This document shows positions 16,547-25,080 of a stretch of DNA of 64,000 bases, one piece after another. Made by a program: the position numbers and the translations under genes. The stretch covers positions 384,244 through 448,243 of the forward strand of contig CBDCPI010000011.1 in NCBI GenBank assembly GCA_965220245.1. The letters are read 5' to 3'. Source of the stretch: CBDCPI01 sp965220245 (GTDB taxonomy: Bacteria > Chloroflexota > Dehalococcoidia > Lucifugimonadales > UBA3495). The notes below the pieces were generated by a model that made no database searches, was not told where the DNA came from, and saw only the letters and a list, made by a program, of their open reading frames with translations. The stretch's first letter is position 1. Each line of letters opens with the position of its first letter.

Positions 16547-17659
16547 CTATTCCTCAGCCGCGTTTGGCGCCGTGTTGGCCCGCCGGAGCACGCATTCGAA
16601 CAGCGGCCTAGCCCGGCTCTTGATGTGCCGCTTGCCGTTGTGGTCGAGGTAGTAGGCGTAGTCCTCGGTGGTGCTGCCGGAGAACTTCAGGCCTGAACAG
16701 ACCATCCCCTCGTTGTAGTCCACCTGCAAGCCCTCGTAGGGGACCTCCACCACGTCCTTCATCACCATGCCGGAGTTCAGCATGAGAATGCGCCGGTCGG
16801 TGGCCACGACGACTCCATTGTGGACGCCGAATTCATGGCCCCCCACTCCGCCGAGCGCGCGGAAGACCGCATCTCCCAGGGTGTTGAACTCCGTGGCGTC
16901 GCCCCAGCGTCCGCCCATCCAGTACTCGATGTTCTCATCGTCTTCCAGGACCTCTTGGAGGATACGGAGTTCGCCGGGATAGGTGGTGATATTCTCGCCG
17001 CTGAAGCTGCTGAACAGCCCCGATATGAGGCGCTCTAGCACGCTGGGGTTGTTCCGGCCCCACATGGTGGAGCGCTCCCGCCACTGGGCGTCGATCCGCT
17101 CCGCCTTGCTCATTCCGGCGTGGCCGACCGTCGGGAGCGGTGCGACGGGGGTCCCGGGCGATGTCGAAGACCAGGCGGGCACCGGCGGCGGGGGCGGCGC
17201 GGCTTGGACTTCCCGAACCCGGTCGGCGAAATTCCGGGCGTAGCCGTCCTGTACATCCCGCATCTTGAAGGCCCCGGCGACGGCGGCGCCGGCCCAATTG
17301 CTGTAGCTCCGCCCCGTGAGGGTCACCTCGCCCTCGCCGTCCACTTCCACCGATTCCATGTTATGCAGCGGCATTTCGGTGGTGAGCTTGTTCAGGCCCT
17401 TCCTGCTTACCAAAACGACCCGGCGTCCGGTTACTACAGCTATGCCGTTGTACTGCCTCATCTTGTCCCACCGGTTGGCGTTCGCGTGGAAGACGTTCTC
17501 CGGGCCCCAGACGCAACCCACCAGCGCCTCAATATTCTCGTCGTCCTGCAGCACGTCGTGGAGAATCTTGTGCTCGCCGTCGTGCTCTTTCGGCCCCCAG
17601 CCCGGCTGCAGCTCCTGCCAACGAGTATCGATCATGCTCTGCTTGTTCCGCATAGCCAT
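16547..17659 (-). CDS. Duplicated PH-like domain protein
   Basis: A 370-residue cytoplasmic-looking protein with two related halves. Each half begins with a (R/K)xxxIDxxW(Q/R)E helix, then a block with LxDVLQDDENIE or LEDDENIE, a variable loop and strands ending in GVVVATDRRILML / GIAVVTGRRVVLVS, the pattern of bacterial PH (YokE-like) domains. A Pro-rich linker (AAPPPPPVPAWSS) joins the halves. The duplication suggests a two-site binding module. It is embedded among the coiled-coil paralogues, between ilvC and leuA. No catalytic residue is evident. Confidence 0.75.
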   Translation of the reverse strand: MAMRNKQSMIDTRWQELQPGWGPKEHDGEHKILHDVLQDDENIEALVGCVWGPENVFHANANRWDKMRQYNGIAVVTGRRVVLVSRKGLNKLTTEMPLHNMESVEVDGEGEVTLTGRSYSNWAGAAVAGAFKMRDVQDGYARNFADRVREVQAAPPPPPVPAWSSTSPGTPVAPLPTVGHAGMSKAERIDAQWRERSTMWGRNNPSVLERLISGLFSSFSGENITTYPGELRILQEVLEDDENIEYWMGGRWGDATEFNTLGDAVFRALGGVGGHEFGVHNGVVVATDRRILMLNSGMVMKDVVEVPYEGLQVDYNEGMVCSGLKFSGSTTEDYAYYLDHNGKRHIKSRARPLFECVLRRANTAPNAAEE

Positions 17660-17755
17660 CGCGCTACCTCCTAAGGGGGGTTCCCTCTACCCGGCGCTGA
17701 TCAACGGTCACCAGCCGCTACTTCGGGTCCATCCACGGCGCCGGGGGCGCCGGTC

Positions 17756-18097
17756 TTATCCTCCCAATCGGTTCGACAGGTTCACCGCCGCCGTGGCCCC
17801 CAATGCGATGGCTGAGACCCACATTGTGATGACGATTCCCAGTATCCACAGAAACTGTCTATCGGCCCTTGACCGTTGGGCGTCCAATTGGGTCTGCAAA
17901 ATTAGAAAGCTGTGTTGTTGTTGTGACTCCAACCGTTGGATGCTCTCTTGGAGGCGCTGGAAATCCTCTCGATGCTCGGTCCGCAGGGCGCGAATATCCT
18001 GGTGAATCTCCGAATTTTGCAACTCGAGATGCTCGACCCTGACCTCCAGGCGAGCTAGGCTTTCACCGTCGGGCGTGTCTGTCGCGGTGGTTGTCAA
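17756..18097 (-). CDS. Coiled-coil protein with C-terminal membrane segment (paralogue 3)
   Basis: About 113 residues from a TTG start. Same order as paralogue 1: TPDGESLARLEVRVEHLEL head, longer coiled coil with a Gln-rich part (LESQQQHSFLILQTQLDAQ), SRADRQFLWILG and one membrane segment (GIVITMWVSAIALGA). It begins 62 bases after ilvC ends, on the same strand, and so could be carried on the ilv transcript. Confidence 0.75.
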   Translation of the reverse strand: MTTTATDTPDGESLARLEVRVEHLELQNSEIHQDIRALRTEHREDFQRLQESIQRLESQQQHSFLILQTQLDAQRSRADRQFLWILGIVITMWVSAIALGATAAVNLSNRLGG

Positions 18098-18159
18098 AAT
18101 GGAACTACATGTTTAAACCACAGGGCGCACACAGCTTTCTCTAGGGTGACCGCGGCCCA

Positions 18160-19155
18160 CTACTTCGGGTCCATCCAGGGCATCATGGCCCGCAGTTCCT
18201 TGCCGATGCCTTCGATGGGCGCGTTCTGGGCGGCCTCGCGCATCGGGATGAACCGGGGGCGGCCCTCGTCGTTCTCGGCGATCCACTCGCGGGCGAAGGT
18301 GCCGTCTTGGATTTCTTTGAGAATGCCCCGCATGTTCTCGCGCACGTGCTCGTCAATGATGCGGTTGCGGCGGCTGAGGGAGCCGTACTCGGCGGTGTCG
18401 CTCACCGAGAAGTGCATGTAGTTGTGCCCGCCTTGGTACATCAGGTCGACGATCATCTTGAGTTCGTGCAGGCACTCGAAGTAGGCGATTTCCTGGGGGT
18501 AGCCCGCCTCTACCAGGGTCTCGAAGGCGGCGTTGACCAAGGCGGTGACCCCGCCGCAGAGAATCGACTGCTCGCCGAACAGGTCGCTCTCGGTCTCGTC
18601 CTTGATGGTGGTCTCCAGCACGCCGGCGCCGGTGCAGCCGATGCCCTTGGCATAGGCCAAGCCGATTTGCTTGGCGTTGCCGGTGGCGTCTTGGTGCACC
18701 GCCAGCAGCGACGGCACGCCGACGCCCTCGACGAACAACTCGCGCATCCGGTGGCCGGGGGCCTTGGGCGCGACCATCATCACGTCCATGTTGTCCGGGA
18801 CGACGATTTCCTGGTAGTGGATGCTGAAGCCGTGGGCCACCATAAAGGCGCTGCCCGGCTTGAGGTTGGGGGCGATCTGCTCCCGGTAGATGCGGCCCTG
18901 GACGTGGTCGGGAATTACCATCATGATCACGTCGGCCTCGGCCGCCACTGCGGGCACTTCGGCGACCCGCAGGCCGGCCGCTTCCGCAGTGGCGATGCTG
19001 GAACTGCCGGGGTAAAGACCGACGACCACGTTCTGCCCGTTGTCCTTGAGGTTCAGGGCGTGGGCGTGGCCTTGGCTGCCATAACCCACGATGCCGATAG
19101 TCTTATCGGCCAAGACCCCCAAGTCCGCGTCTCCGTCGTAATACACATTAACCAT
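18160..19155 (-). CDS. ilvC: Ketol-acid reductoisomerase
   Basis: A 331-residue class I enzyme (NADPH, Mg2+) that converts acetolactate to dihydroxyisovalerate in valine, leucine and isoleucine synthesis. The N-terminal Rossmann motif GYGSQGHAHALNLKD, the substrate segment APKAPGHRMRELF and the C-terminal metal-site helices (DLFGEQSILCGG, FECLHELKMIVDLMY) are all present, and length is normal. It follows ilvN by about 100 bases on the same strand. Confidence 0.97.
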   Translation of the reverse strand: MVNVYYDGDADLGVLADKTIGIVGYGSQGHAHALNLKDNGQNVVVGLYPGSSSIATAEAAGLRVAEVPAVAAEADVIMMVIPDHVQGRIYREQIAPNLKPGSAFMVAHGFSIHYQEIVVPDNMDVMMVAPKAPGHRMRELFVEGVGVPSLLAVHQDATGNAKQIGLAYAKGIGCTGAGVLETTIKDETESDLFGEQSILCGGVTALVNAAFETLVEAGYPQEIAYFECLHELKMIVDLMYQGGHNYMHFSVSDTAEYGSLSRRNRIIDEHVRENMRGILKEIQDGTFAREWIAENDEGRPRFIPMREAAQNAPIEGIGKELRAMMPWMDPK

Positions 19156-19258
19156 ATCGTTCTATTCTCCGTTTGCCTTGGCCTAAACCGATGGTTTGCC
19201 GAAGGCTATTTCCGTTATCTTTCTGACTAACTTTGGCCGGTCGATGCCTGCGTTGTAA

Positions 19259-19795
19259 CTAACTCGGTGTAACTAACTCGGTCACTAACTCGCCCGTTGG
19301 CGCGGTCCCGCCCCGGACCATAGCCACCCTGCCGGTGCGCAGCATTTCCAGAATGCCAAAGGGCTCCAACAAGCCGTACAACGCGTTAATCTTGTCCTCT
19401 TCGCCGGTGACCTCGATGACCATGGACTGGGAACCCACGTCGACGATGCTGGCCCGGAACAGGTTAACGATCTGGACTATCTCGCCTCTCGTCTCATGGT
19501 TGCTGTTGACCTTGACCAAGGCCAGTTCCCTAACGACAATCTCCTCGCTGGAGATGTTGGAGACCCGGACTACCTCGATGAGCTTGTCCAGTTGTTTGGT
19601 TACCTGGGATACCGTGTCCTCGTTGCCGGTGACCACGAAGGTCATGCGCGATAGGCCCGGCCGTTCGCTTTTGCCCACCGCCAAACTGGCAATGTTGTAG
19701 CCCCGGCGGCGAAACAGACTGGCGACGCGGGTCAGGACTCCCGGCCGGTCCTCCACCAAGGCCACAATGGTGTGTTGCTGTGCAACCTTGTTCAT
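19259..19795 (-). CDS. ilvN: Acetolactate synthase small (regulatory) subunit
   Basis: A 178-residue subunit with an N-terminal ACT domain (IVALVEDRPGVLTRVASLFR) and the second ACT-like half (EIVQIVNLFRASIVDVG). It binds valine and confers feedback inhibition on the catalytic subunit encoded immediately upstream. The symbol ilvH is equally applicable. The gap to ilvB is filled by an R2 repeat. Confidence 0.96.
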   Translation of the reverse strand: MNKVAQQHTIVALVEDRPGVLTRVASLFRRRGYNIASLAVGKSERPGLSRMTFVVTGNEDTVSQVTKQLDKLIEVVRVSNISSEEIVVRELALVKVNSNHETRGEIVQIVNLFRASIVDVGSQSMVIEVTGEEDKINALYGLLEPFGILEMLRTGRVAMVRGGTAPTGELVTELVTPS

Positions 19796-19809
19796 TGGTC
19801 TAATATCCT

Positions 19810-19913
19810 CTTCCCAGTGGTCTCAGTGGTCGGTTGCCAGTGGCTAGTGGATAGTGGTCGACGCGGAGCGGCTATCCACTGACCACCGGTCACTATTCAC
19901 TAGCCACTATTCA
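19810..19913. repeat. R2 repeat, inverted arms, in the ilvB-ilvN gap
   Basis: About 100 bases of degenerate heptads (GGTCAGTGG/CAGTGGCTAGTGGATAG-like words) run one way, then as complement (CACTGACCACC, CACTAGCCACTATTCACTA). The arms can pair into a long irregular hairpin between two genes of one operon. Confidence 0.8.
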
Positions 19914-21596
19914 CTATGGTACCGGTTCTTCCAGCATCTCTTTCACCGACTCGCCGGCCGGGATCATGGGGTAGACGTTCTCGTCATCCTTGACGACAAA
20001 GTCGATCACCACGGGGCCGGGTATCTCCAATGCCTGCTGAATAACGTCGGCCACTTGGCCCTTCTCCGTGACTCGCAGGCCGGTGATCCCATAGGCTTCG
20101 GCCAGTTTCACGAAGTCGGGGTTCCCGGAGTAGACCGTGGCGAAATAGTCTTTCTTGTAGAACAGGTCCTGCCACTGGTGGACCATTCCCAGGGAACCGT
20201 TGTTGAGGATGGCGAACTTCACGTCGATGTTGTTCTCGGCGGCGGTCGCCAAGTCGCACAAGGTCATCTGGAAACCGCCGTCGCCAGCTATGGACCAGAC
20301 CGTCTTGTCCGGGCGCCCTACCTTGGCCCCTAGAGCAGCCGGGACCTCAAACCCCATGGAGCCCAAGCCGCCGGAGGTTATCAGCGTGTTGGGTTCATAG
20401 AAGGCGCAATACTGGGCGGCCCACATCTGGTGTTGGCCCACGCCGGTCACGATGATCGACTCGCCCTTGGTCACGTCGGAAAGCTCCCGCAGCACGAACT
20501 GGGGCAGCAGTTCCTCGGTGTGGCGAATTTGCACCGGAGGATGTTCCGTCCGCAGCCGGTCGACGTAGCGCAGCCAGTCTAGGTGCACGTTGGGCTCGAC
20601 CTCCGGAATAAGCTGCTGCAAGACCGCCTTCAAGTCGCCGACCACCGGGGCGTGGGCTTTGACGTTCTTGTCCACTTCGGAAGGGTCTACGTCGACGTGG
20701 ACTATCTTGGCGTTGGGCGCGAAGTCCTTTAGCCGGCCGGTGATACGGTCGTCGAAGCGCATCCCCAAAGAAATGAGCAGGTCGGCTTTATCGATAGCCA
20801 AGCTGGCGTGGGCCATGCCGTGCATTCCCGACATACCCAAGTCCAAGTAGTGGCCGGTGGGAAAGGAGCTGATGCCCAGCAGAGTAGGCACCACCGGTAT
20901 TTGGGCCTTTTCCGCCAGTTGCCGCAGCTCATCGTAGGCGTGGGAGATGAGGACTCCGTGACCGGCCATGATTATGGGGCTTTGGGCCTCATTGATTAGC
21001 TTGGCCGCGGCCGACACTTGGGCCGGGTCGGCGGCTCCCGGCGGGTTGTAGCCCGGCAGGCTCACGGACTCGGGCCAAACGAACTCGGTCCGCTCGTCCA
21101 GCAACACGTCCTTGGGAATGTCCACCAACACCGGGCCCGGCCGGCCGGTCCGGGCGATGTGGAAGGCCTCTTTGATCGCCGGTGCGATGTCGGCCACATC
21201 CAGCACCAGGTAGTTGTGCTTGGTGATGGGCAGGGTAATGCCGGTAACGTCGGTCTCTTGGAAGGCGTCGCGCCCGATGGCCGGGCGGGGCACCTGCCCG
21301 GTGATAGCCACTATGGGCACCGAGTCCATCATCGCGCTGGCAATGCCGGTGACCAGGTTGGTGGCTCCCGGACCGGAGGTAGCGGCGCAAACGCCGACTT
21401 TTCCGGTGGCCCGGGCGTACCCGTCGGCCGCCATGGCGGCCGCTTGCTCGTGGCGGACCAGGATGTGGCGGAGGCTGGGGTATCCGGCCAGCGCGCCGTA
21501 CAAGGGCAACACCGCACCGCCGGGGAGGCCAAAGACCACTTCGACCCCTTCTTGGAGTAGGCTTTCACAAACGATTTCCGCGCCGCTCAGTTCCAT
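19914..21596 (-). CDS. ilvB: Acetolactate synthase large (catalytic) subunit
   Basis: A thiamine-diphosphate enzyme of about 560 residues joining pyruvate with pyruvate or 2-oxobutyrate. It shows the cofactor-activating Glu (LVRHEQAAAMAADGYARATG), the FAD-binding middle domain and the ThDP motif (SIAGDGGFQMT ... ILNNGSLGMVHQWQ). The ATG at 21596 is preferred because GGGAGC lies just upstream; the frame extends to 21656 but would run into the T-box terminator. It is the first gene of ilvB-ilvN-ilvC and sits directly behind a T-box leader. Confidence 0.96.
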   Translation of the reverse strand: MELSGAEIVCESLLQEGVEVVFGLPGGAVLPLYGALAGYPSLRHILVRHEQAAAMAADGYARATGKVGVCAATSGPGATNLVTGIASAMMDSVPIVAITGQVPRPAIGRDAFQETDVTGITLPITKHNYLVLDVADIAPAIKEAFHIARTGRPGPVLVDIPKDVLLDERTEFVWPESVSLPGYNPPGAADPAQVSAAAKLINEAQSPIIMAGHGVLISHAYDELRQLAEKAQIPVVPTLLGISSFPTGHYLDLGMSGMHGMAHASLAIDKADLLISLGMRFDDRITGRLKDFAPNAKIVHVDVDPSEVDKNVKAHAPVVGDLKAVLQQLIPEVEPNVHLDWLRYVDRLRTEHPPVQIRHTEELLPQFVLRELSDVTKGESIIVTGVGQHQMWAAQYCAFYEPNTLITSGGLGSMGFEVPAALGAKVGRPDKTVWSIAGDGGFQMTLCDLATAAENNIDVKFAILNNGSLGMVHQWQDLFYKKDYFATVYSGNPDFVKLAEAYGITGLRVTEKGQVADVIQQALEIPGPVVIDFVVKDDENVYPMIPAGESVKEMLEEPVP

Positions 21597-21620
21597 ATCA
21601 GCTCCCTGATTTATTCCAAT

Positions 21621-21649
21621 AAAAAAACCCGTCCCTAGTAAGGGACGGG
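21621..21649 (-). terminator. T-box leader terminator
   Basis: CCCGTCCCT / AGGGACGGG with loop TACT, followed by seven U residues, ending 24 bases before the ilvB start codon. It is the alternative to the antiterminator that contains the T-box sequence. Confidence 0.93.
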
Positions 21650-21912
21650 CGGACATGCCCGCGGTGCCACCCTCTTTCCTTGGTCAATGGGCGAAGTCTG
21701 GGCCCACTCACCAAGACAACTCAGAGACCTTTAACGGTGTCAACCGCCGCACCCTAGCCAAGACCTATACCGTCTTTACCCGCGCAGGCGGGAATCCAGT
21801 TAAGGCTTTAGTTCAGGCCGGTCGCTCCGGGGCGAGTTCAGAGCAGCGCCGTCACCGGCTTACACCAGCCGCCGGCTCTCTGGGGCCGGATGCTCCTACT
21901 ACTCCCCTTCAT
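21621..21912 (-). promoter_or_regulatory. T-box riboswitch leader upstream of ilvB, probable leucine specifier (CUC)
   Basis: The leader RNA (minus strand) contains the stem I start GAAGGGGAGTAGTAGG (about 21895-21910), the AGAGAGCCGGCGGCTGG region, a specifier-loop word GAACTCGCC with the triplet CTC at 21834-21836 (Leu), the T-box sequence GGTGGCACCGCGG (about 21659-21671) and a terminator. Uncharged tRNA(Leu) is expected to pair with CUC and with the T-box bulge, preventing termination. Between stem I and the antiterminator lies GGATTCCCGCCTGCGCGGG, which resembles the R4 interspersed hairpin. Confidence 0.93.
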
Positions 21913-21931
21913 GGCGGGTTTCGTGAAATGT

Positions 21932-22311
21932 TTAACAAAGAGATGTTATCAGTGTCCACCGCGCATTGTCAACGGTCTTATTGTGGGCCATAGGCTGCTC
22001 GCAGGGCCAATGAGGAAAGACCCCGGGGAGGACAAGGCCTTTGTTAAGAGTAACCTGTTTCAGCTTTTTATCGGGTCCGGCGGTACGGGTACATGTCCGG
22101 TACGGGTACATATCAATGATGTTATCGCGCATGAATTGGCCCTTTGACCCGGCGGCCATCAAATCCCGATGGGCTTTGTCCTGACAAGCTTAGGCGGCAC
22201 ATCTTGATACCAAAACGTCCGGCCGTTGTTGAACACCACTACTAACTCCTGTGTTTCGTGGTCGTATCCCACCGCGTATATCATGCTTGAATCTACAGTT
22301 ACCAGTTCCAT
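21932..22311 (-). pseudogene. KTSC-domain protein, single frameshift
   Basis: From ATG 22311 the frame reads MELVTVDSSMIYAVGYDHET, then LVVVFNNGRTFWYQDVPPKLV, the start of a KTSC domain, and stops at 22159. One frame over, the missing end follows (AHRDLMAAGSKGQFMRDNI). A one-base loss near 22185 explains the break. After the domain the second frame runs on to 21932 with unrelated text towards the T-box leader. KTSC proteins are small (about 65-75 aa) with no settled function, found near nucleic-acid enzymes and in phages. Confidence 0.75.
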
Positions 22312-22489
22312 CCCGTTCGTCTCCACACGCTCCAACTTGGGTGGTCATGGATTCCCTTCAAATCTGAAAGTTACACGAGGAAGATTTCCGTTGTAACCCC
22401 GCCTAACCGTGTGGTACGATTATAGTTGCTTGTTACCAAATTCACGAACTTGATTCCCTCCGGCTTAACCTTCATCAGGAGCCCGAGGC

Positions 22490-22972
22490 ATGGATGGCCT
22501 GAACCGACGCATTACGGACGCCGTCTCCGGCCAGACCCAGCCGACGGTCACCGTTTTATCATCCTTGCTGGCCGTCGAAGACGAGCTGGGCTATATCCCC
22601 AAAGAAGCGGTGCAAGAGGTGGCTGCGTTCACCGGCTCCACCATAAACGATGTGTGGGCGGTGGCGTCATTCTATCCCAACTTCCGGTTTGAACCACCAT
22701 GCCAACATCGAGTCGAACTTTGCTGGGGGTCGTCTTGCCACTTGGTGGGCGCCATGCCCTTGATAGCTACGGTGCTGGACGCCGCCGGACTGGAAGGTGA
22801 AGGGGACACTCCGGACGGGATACTGTCAGTGCGGTTGAACACCTGTCTTGGCGCTTGCGCCCAAGCCCCGGTCATGTCCATTGACCATCAATTGGTGGGC
22901 CGGGTCTCCCCCGATGAAGCCCGCTCTCGGGTGGCCGCCCTCGTGGCCGGCCCGCACCCCAAGCCCGGGTAA
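22490..22972 (+). CDS. NuoE/FdsG-like 2Fe-2S subunit
   Basis: A 160-residue thioredoxin-fold subunit. The helical N-terminus (SSLLAVEDELGYIPKEAV) is followed by the 2Fe-2S ligands CWGSSC and CLGAC (C-x4-C ... C-x3-C), as in NuoE, HoxE and FdsG. It passes electrons between NAD(H)-linked flavin and other Fe-S centres in a soluble complex with the next two genes. The last 25 residues are a short tail. First gene of the plus-strand cluster. Confidence 0.92.
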   Translation: MDGLNRRITDAVSGQTQPTVTVLSSLLAVEDELGYIPKEAVQEVAAFTGSTINDVWAVASFYPNFRFEPPCQHRVELCWGSSCHLVGAMPLIATVLDAAGLEGEGDTPDGILSVRLNTCLGACAQAPVMSIDHQLVGRVSPDEARSRVAALVAGPHPKPG

Positions 22973-23044
22973 TAAAGTGGCTAGCGACCAGTGGTTCCTG
23001 TGCTGTCTCCGCTTATTACTGATGCGTGAACAATTACCTAGACC

Positions 23045-23195
23045 AGTCCTCGTCTCCTGAGCTTGTCGAAGGGCTGGCCTTGAGCCGGAATTCAGAAATT
23101 CTGAGGACAAAGAACCCTTCGACAAGCTCAGGACAGGCTTAGCTGGCGGAGAACGGTCCTAGATTCCGGCCTTCGCCGGAATGACAGGGTAGGGG
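23045..23195. repeat. Inverted R1b words and an R4-like hairpin
   Basis: Between the NuoE-like and NuoF-like genes: CTCCTGAGCTTGTCGAAGGG (about 23056) and its complement CCCTTCGACAAGCTCAGGA (about 23117) form a large inverted pair, followed by TTCCGGCCTTCGCCGGAA at about 23164. Adjacent R2 words (GTGGCTAGCGACCAGTGG) lie at 22978-22995. Confidence 0.8.
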
Positions 23196-23269
23196 ACAGT
23201 TTAGAAACTTATTCACGTATCAGTAAAATGATTGTCCCACAGCGCTATTGGGTTGGGTGAAAACATACG

Positions 23270-25018
23270 ATGCCCCGCAGTTTTCAAGAAATCGCCGCTG
23301 ACGCCGACACCCGCTGGCAAGAACTGGCCGCTGGCGGCCGCGCTTGGATTAGGGTCGGCAGCGCTATGTGCGGCAAGGCGGCCGGCTGTGATGCGGTCAC
23401 GGCCGCCTTGGACAGTGCCTTGGCAGAACACGGCATAGCCGCCCAGGTTAGCCAGGTGGGTTGCTTGGGGCTTTGCTTTGCTGAGCCGCTGGTGGACGTG
23501 CAAACGCCCGGGGGACCCAGGATTTTTTACCGGAACGTAACTCCCGACACTGCCCGGCAAATAGTCGCCTCTCATGTGGCCGAGGGCGCTCCGGTGGCAG
23601 ACTTGGCCCTTGGCTATCTCGGAGAGGCCGATGCTGTCAATGGATACCAAGGGGGAGACCAAGGGCCGGCCTCGAACATTCCCGATTTAAACCAGCACCC
23701 CATGCGGGCCTTGGAAACTAGGATTGCACTCCGGAATGCTGGCACCATCGACCCTTTGGACATCTATCAATACATCGCCAACGGCGGCTACCGGGCCTTG
23801 GAAAAGGCCCTGACGGAGATGACACCCCAAGAAACCCTAGACCAAGTGGCCGGTTCCGGTCTGCGCGGCCGCGGCGGCGCCGCTTTCTCCACCGGCACCA
23901 AGTGGCGGTTTCTGGCCGGGTCCAACGCTGCCGAGAAGTACATTCTTTGCAACTGCGAGGAAGGCGACCCCGGCGCTTTCAACGATAAAGCGATCCTGGA
24001 AAGCGACCCGCACACCTTGGTTGAGGGGATCATCCTGGCCGGTTACGCCACTGGCGCCAACTATGGTTATATCTTCATCCGCCATGGGCACGACGGCCCC
24101 ATCGATAGGTGCCGCGCCGCGGTGCGCCAAGCCCAAGAACTGGGCCTACTGGGCCCCAACATCCTTGGCTCGGACTTCAGTTTCCAGGTAGAGGTCGCTT
24201 TGACCGGCGATTCCTACGTCGCCGGGGAAGAAAGCGGCCTGATGGAGGCCATCGAGGGTAAGCGGGCCATGCCGCGGTTTAGGCCCCCCTTTCCGGCCCA
24301 GTCCGGCCTCTTCGGTAAGCCAACCAACATCAACAACGTCAAGACCTTGGCCTACGTCCCGGAGATTGTATCCCGGGGCGGCGAGTGGTTTGCTGGCATC
24401 GGCCACGAGCAGAGCACCGGCACCGCTATCCTGTGCCTCTCGGGCGCCCTCAACTACACCGGTATGCTGGAGGTGCCTCTGGGCACCAATCTGAAAGACG
24501 TGCTCTACCAAGCCGGCGGCGGAGTCCCCGGCGGCAAGGAATTGAAACTGGTGCAGACCGGAGGGCCGTTGGGCGGCGTCTTGGGCGCGGATAGCGTGGA
24601 CATAGTCTTGGACTTCGAGGTGTTGCGAAACGCCGGGGCCATCCTGGGTTCCGGCGGCATCATCGCCGCCGACGAAGACACTTGTGTGGTCGATCTCACC
24701 CGCGCTTTAATTGCTTTTTGCCAGTTCGAGTCGTGCGGCAAATGCTTTCCCTGCCGCATGGGAATGAGCCACTTGTTGGAAGTCTTGGAACGTATCTGCC
24801 GCTTGGAAGGAGTCCCCGAAGACTTGCAGCTAATGCGCCAGGTTGGAGAAAACATGCAAGCCGGGTCCCTCTGCGGCCACGGCCAGTTGGGGTTCAATCC
24901 GGTGGCTTCGGCCCTGCGCCACTTCGGCGGTGAGTTTGAGACTCACATTTTGGACCGGAAGTGCCCCACGGGGCGCTGCTTAGGCCCCAGATTCTCGCCA
25001 ACCCTGGGCCGAAGGTAA
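23270..25018 (+). CDS. NuoF/FdsB-like diaphorase subunit (FMN, NADH, Fe-S)
   Basis: A 582-residue flavoprotein. An N-terminal thioredoxin-like 2Fe-2S domain (CGKAAGC ... CLGLC, residues about 35-70) precedes the NuoF core: FMN loop GSGLRGRGGAAFSTGTKW, NAD site CEEGDPGAFNDKA, SLBB domain, and the 4Fe-4S site ESCGKCFPCRMG with a distal Cys (AGSLCGHGQLG). This arrangement is that of FdsB/HoxF/HydB-type diaphorases. Unlike HydB it has no C-terminal 2x4Fe-4S ferredoxin. It would exchange electrons with NAD(P)H. Confidence 0.93.
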   Translation: MPRSFQEIAADADTRWQELAAGGRAWIRVGSAMCGKAAGCDAVTAALDSALAEHGIAAQVSQVGCLGLCFAEPLVDVQTPGGPRIFYRNVTPDTARQIVASHVAEGAPVADLALGYLGEADAVNGYQGGDQGPASNIPDLNQHPMRALETRIALRNAGTIDPLDIYQYIANGGYRALEKALTEMTPQETLDQVAGSGLRGRGGAAFSTGTKWRFLAGSNAAEKYILCNCEEGDPGAFNDKAILESDPHTLVEGIILAGYATGANYGYIFIRHGHDGPIDRCRAAVRQAQELGLLGPNILGSDFSFQVEVALTGDSYVAGEESGLMEAIEGKRAMPRFRPPFPAQSGLFGKPTNINNVKTLAYVPEIVSRGGEWFAGIGHEQSTGTAILCLSGALNYTGMLEVPLGTNLKDVLYQAGGGVPGGKELKLVQTGGPLGGVLGADSVDIVLDFEVLRNAGAILGSGGIIAADEDTCVVDLTRALIAFCQFESCGKCFPCRMGMSHLLEVLERICRLEGVPEDLQLMRQVGENMQAGSLCGHGQLGFNPVASALRHFGGEFETHILDRKCPTGRCLGPRFSPTLGRR

Positions 25019-25019
25019 C

Positions 25020-25070
25020 CAAGACCAGTGGCTAGTGGTCAGTGACTAGCCACTAACCACTCGAAGGCGG
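25020..25070. repeat. R2 hairpin
   Basis: CCAGTGGCTAGTGGTCAGTG followed by ACTAGCCACTAACCACT: R2 arms in inverted order in the 62-base gap between two genes of one operon. A similar unit fills the next gap (27936-27975). Confidence 0.85.
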
Positions 25071-25080
25071 AGCAAGAATA

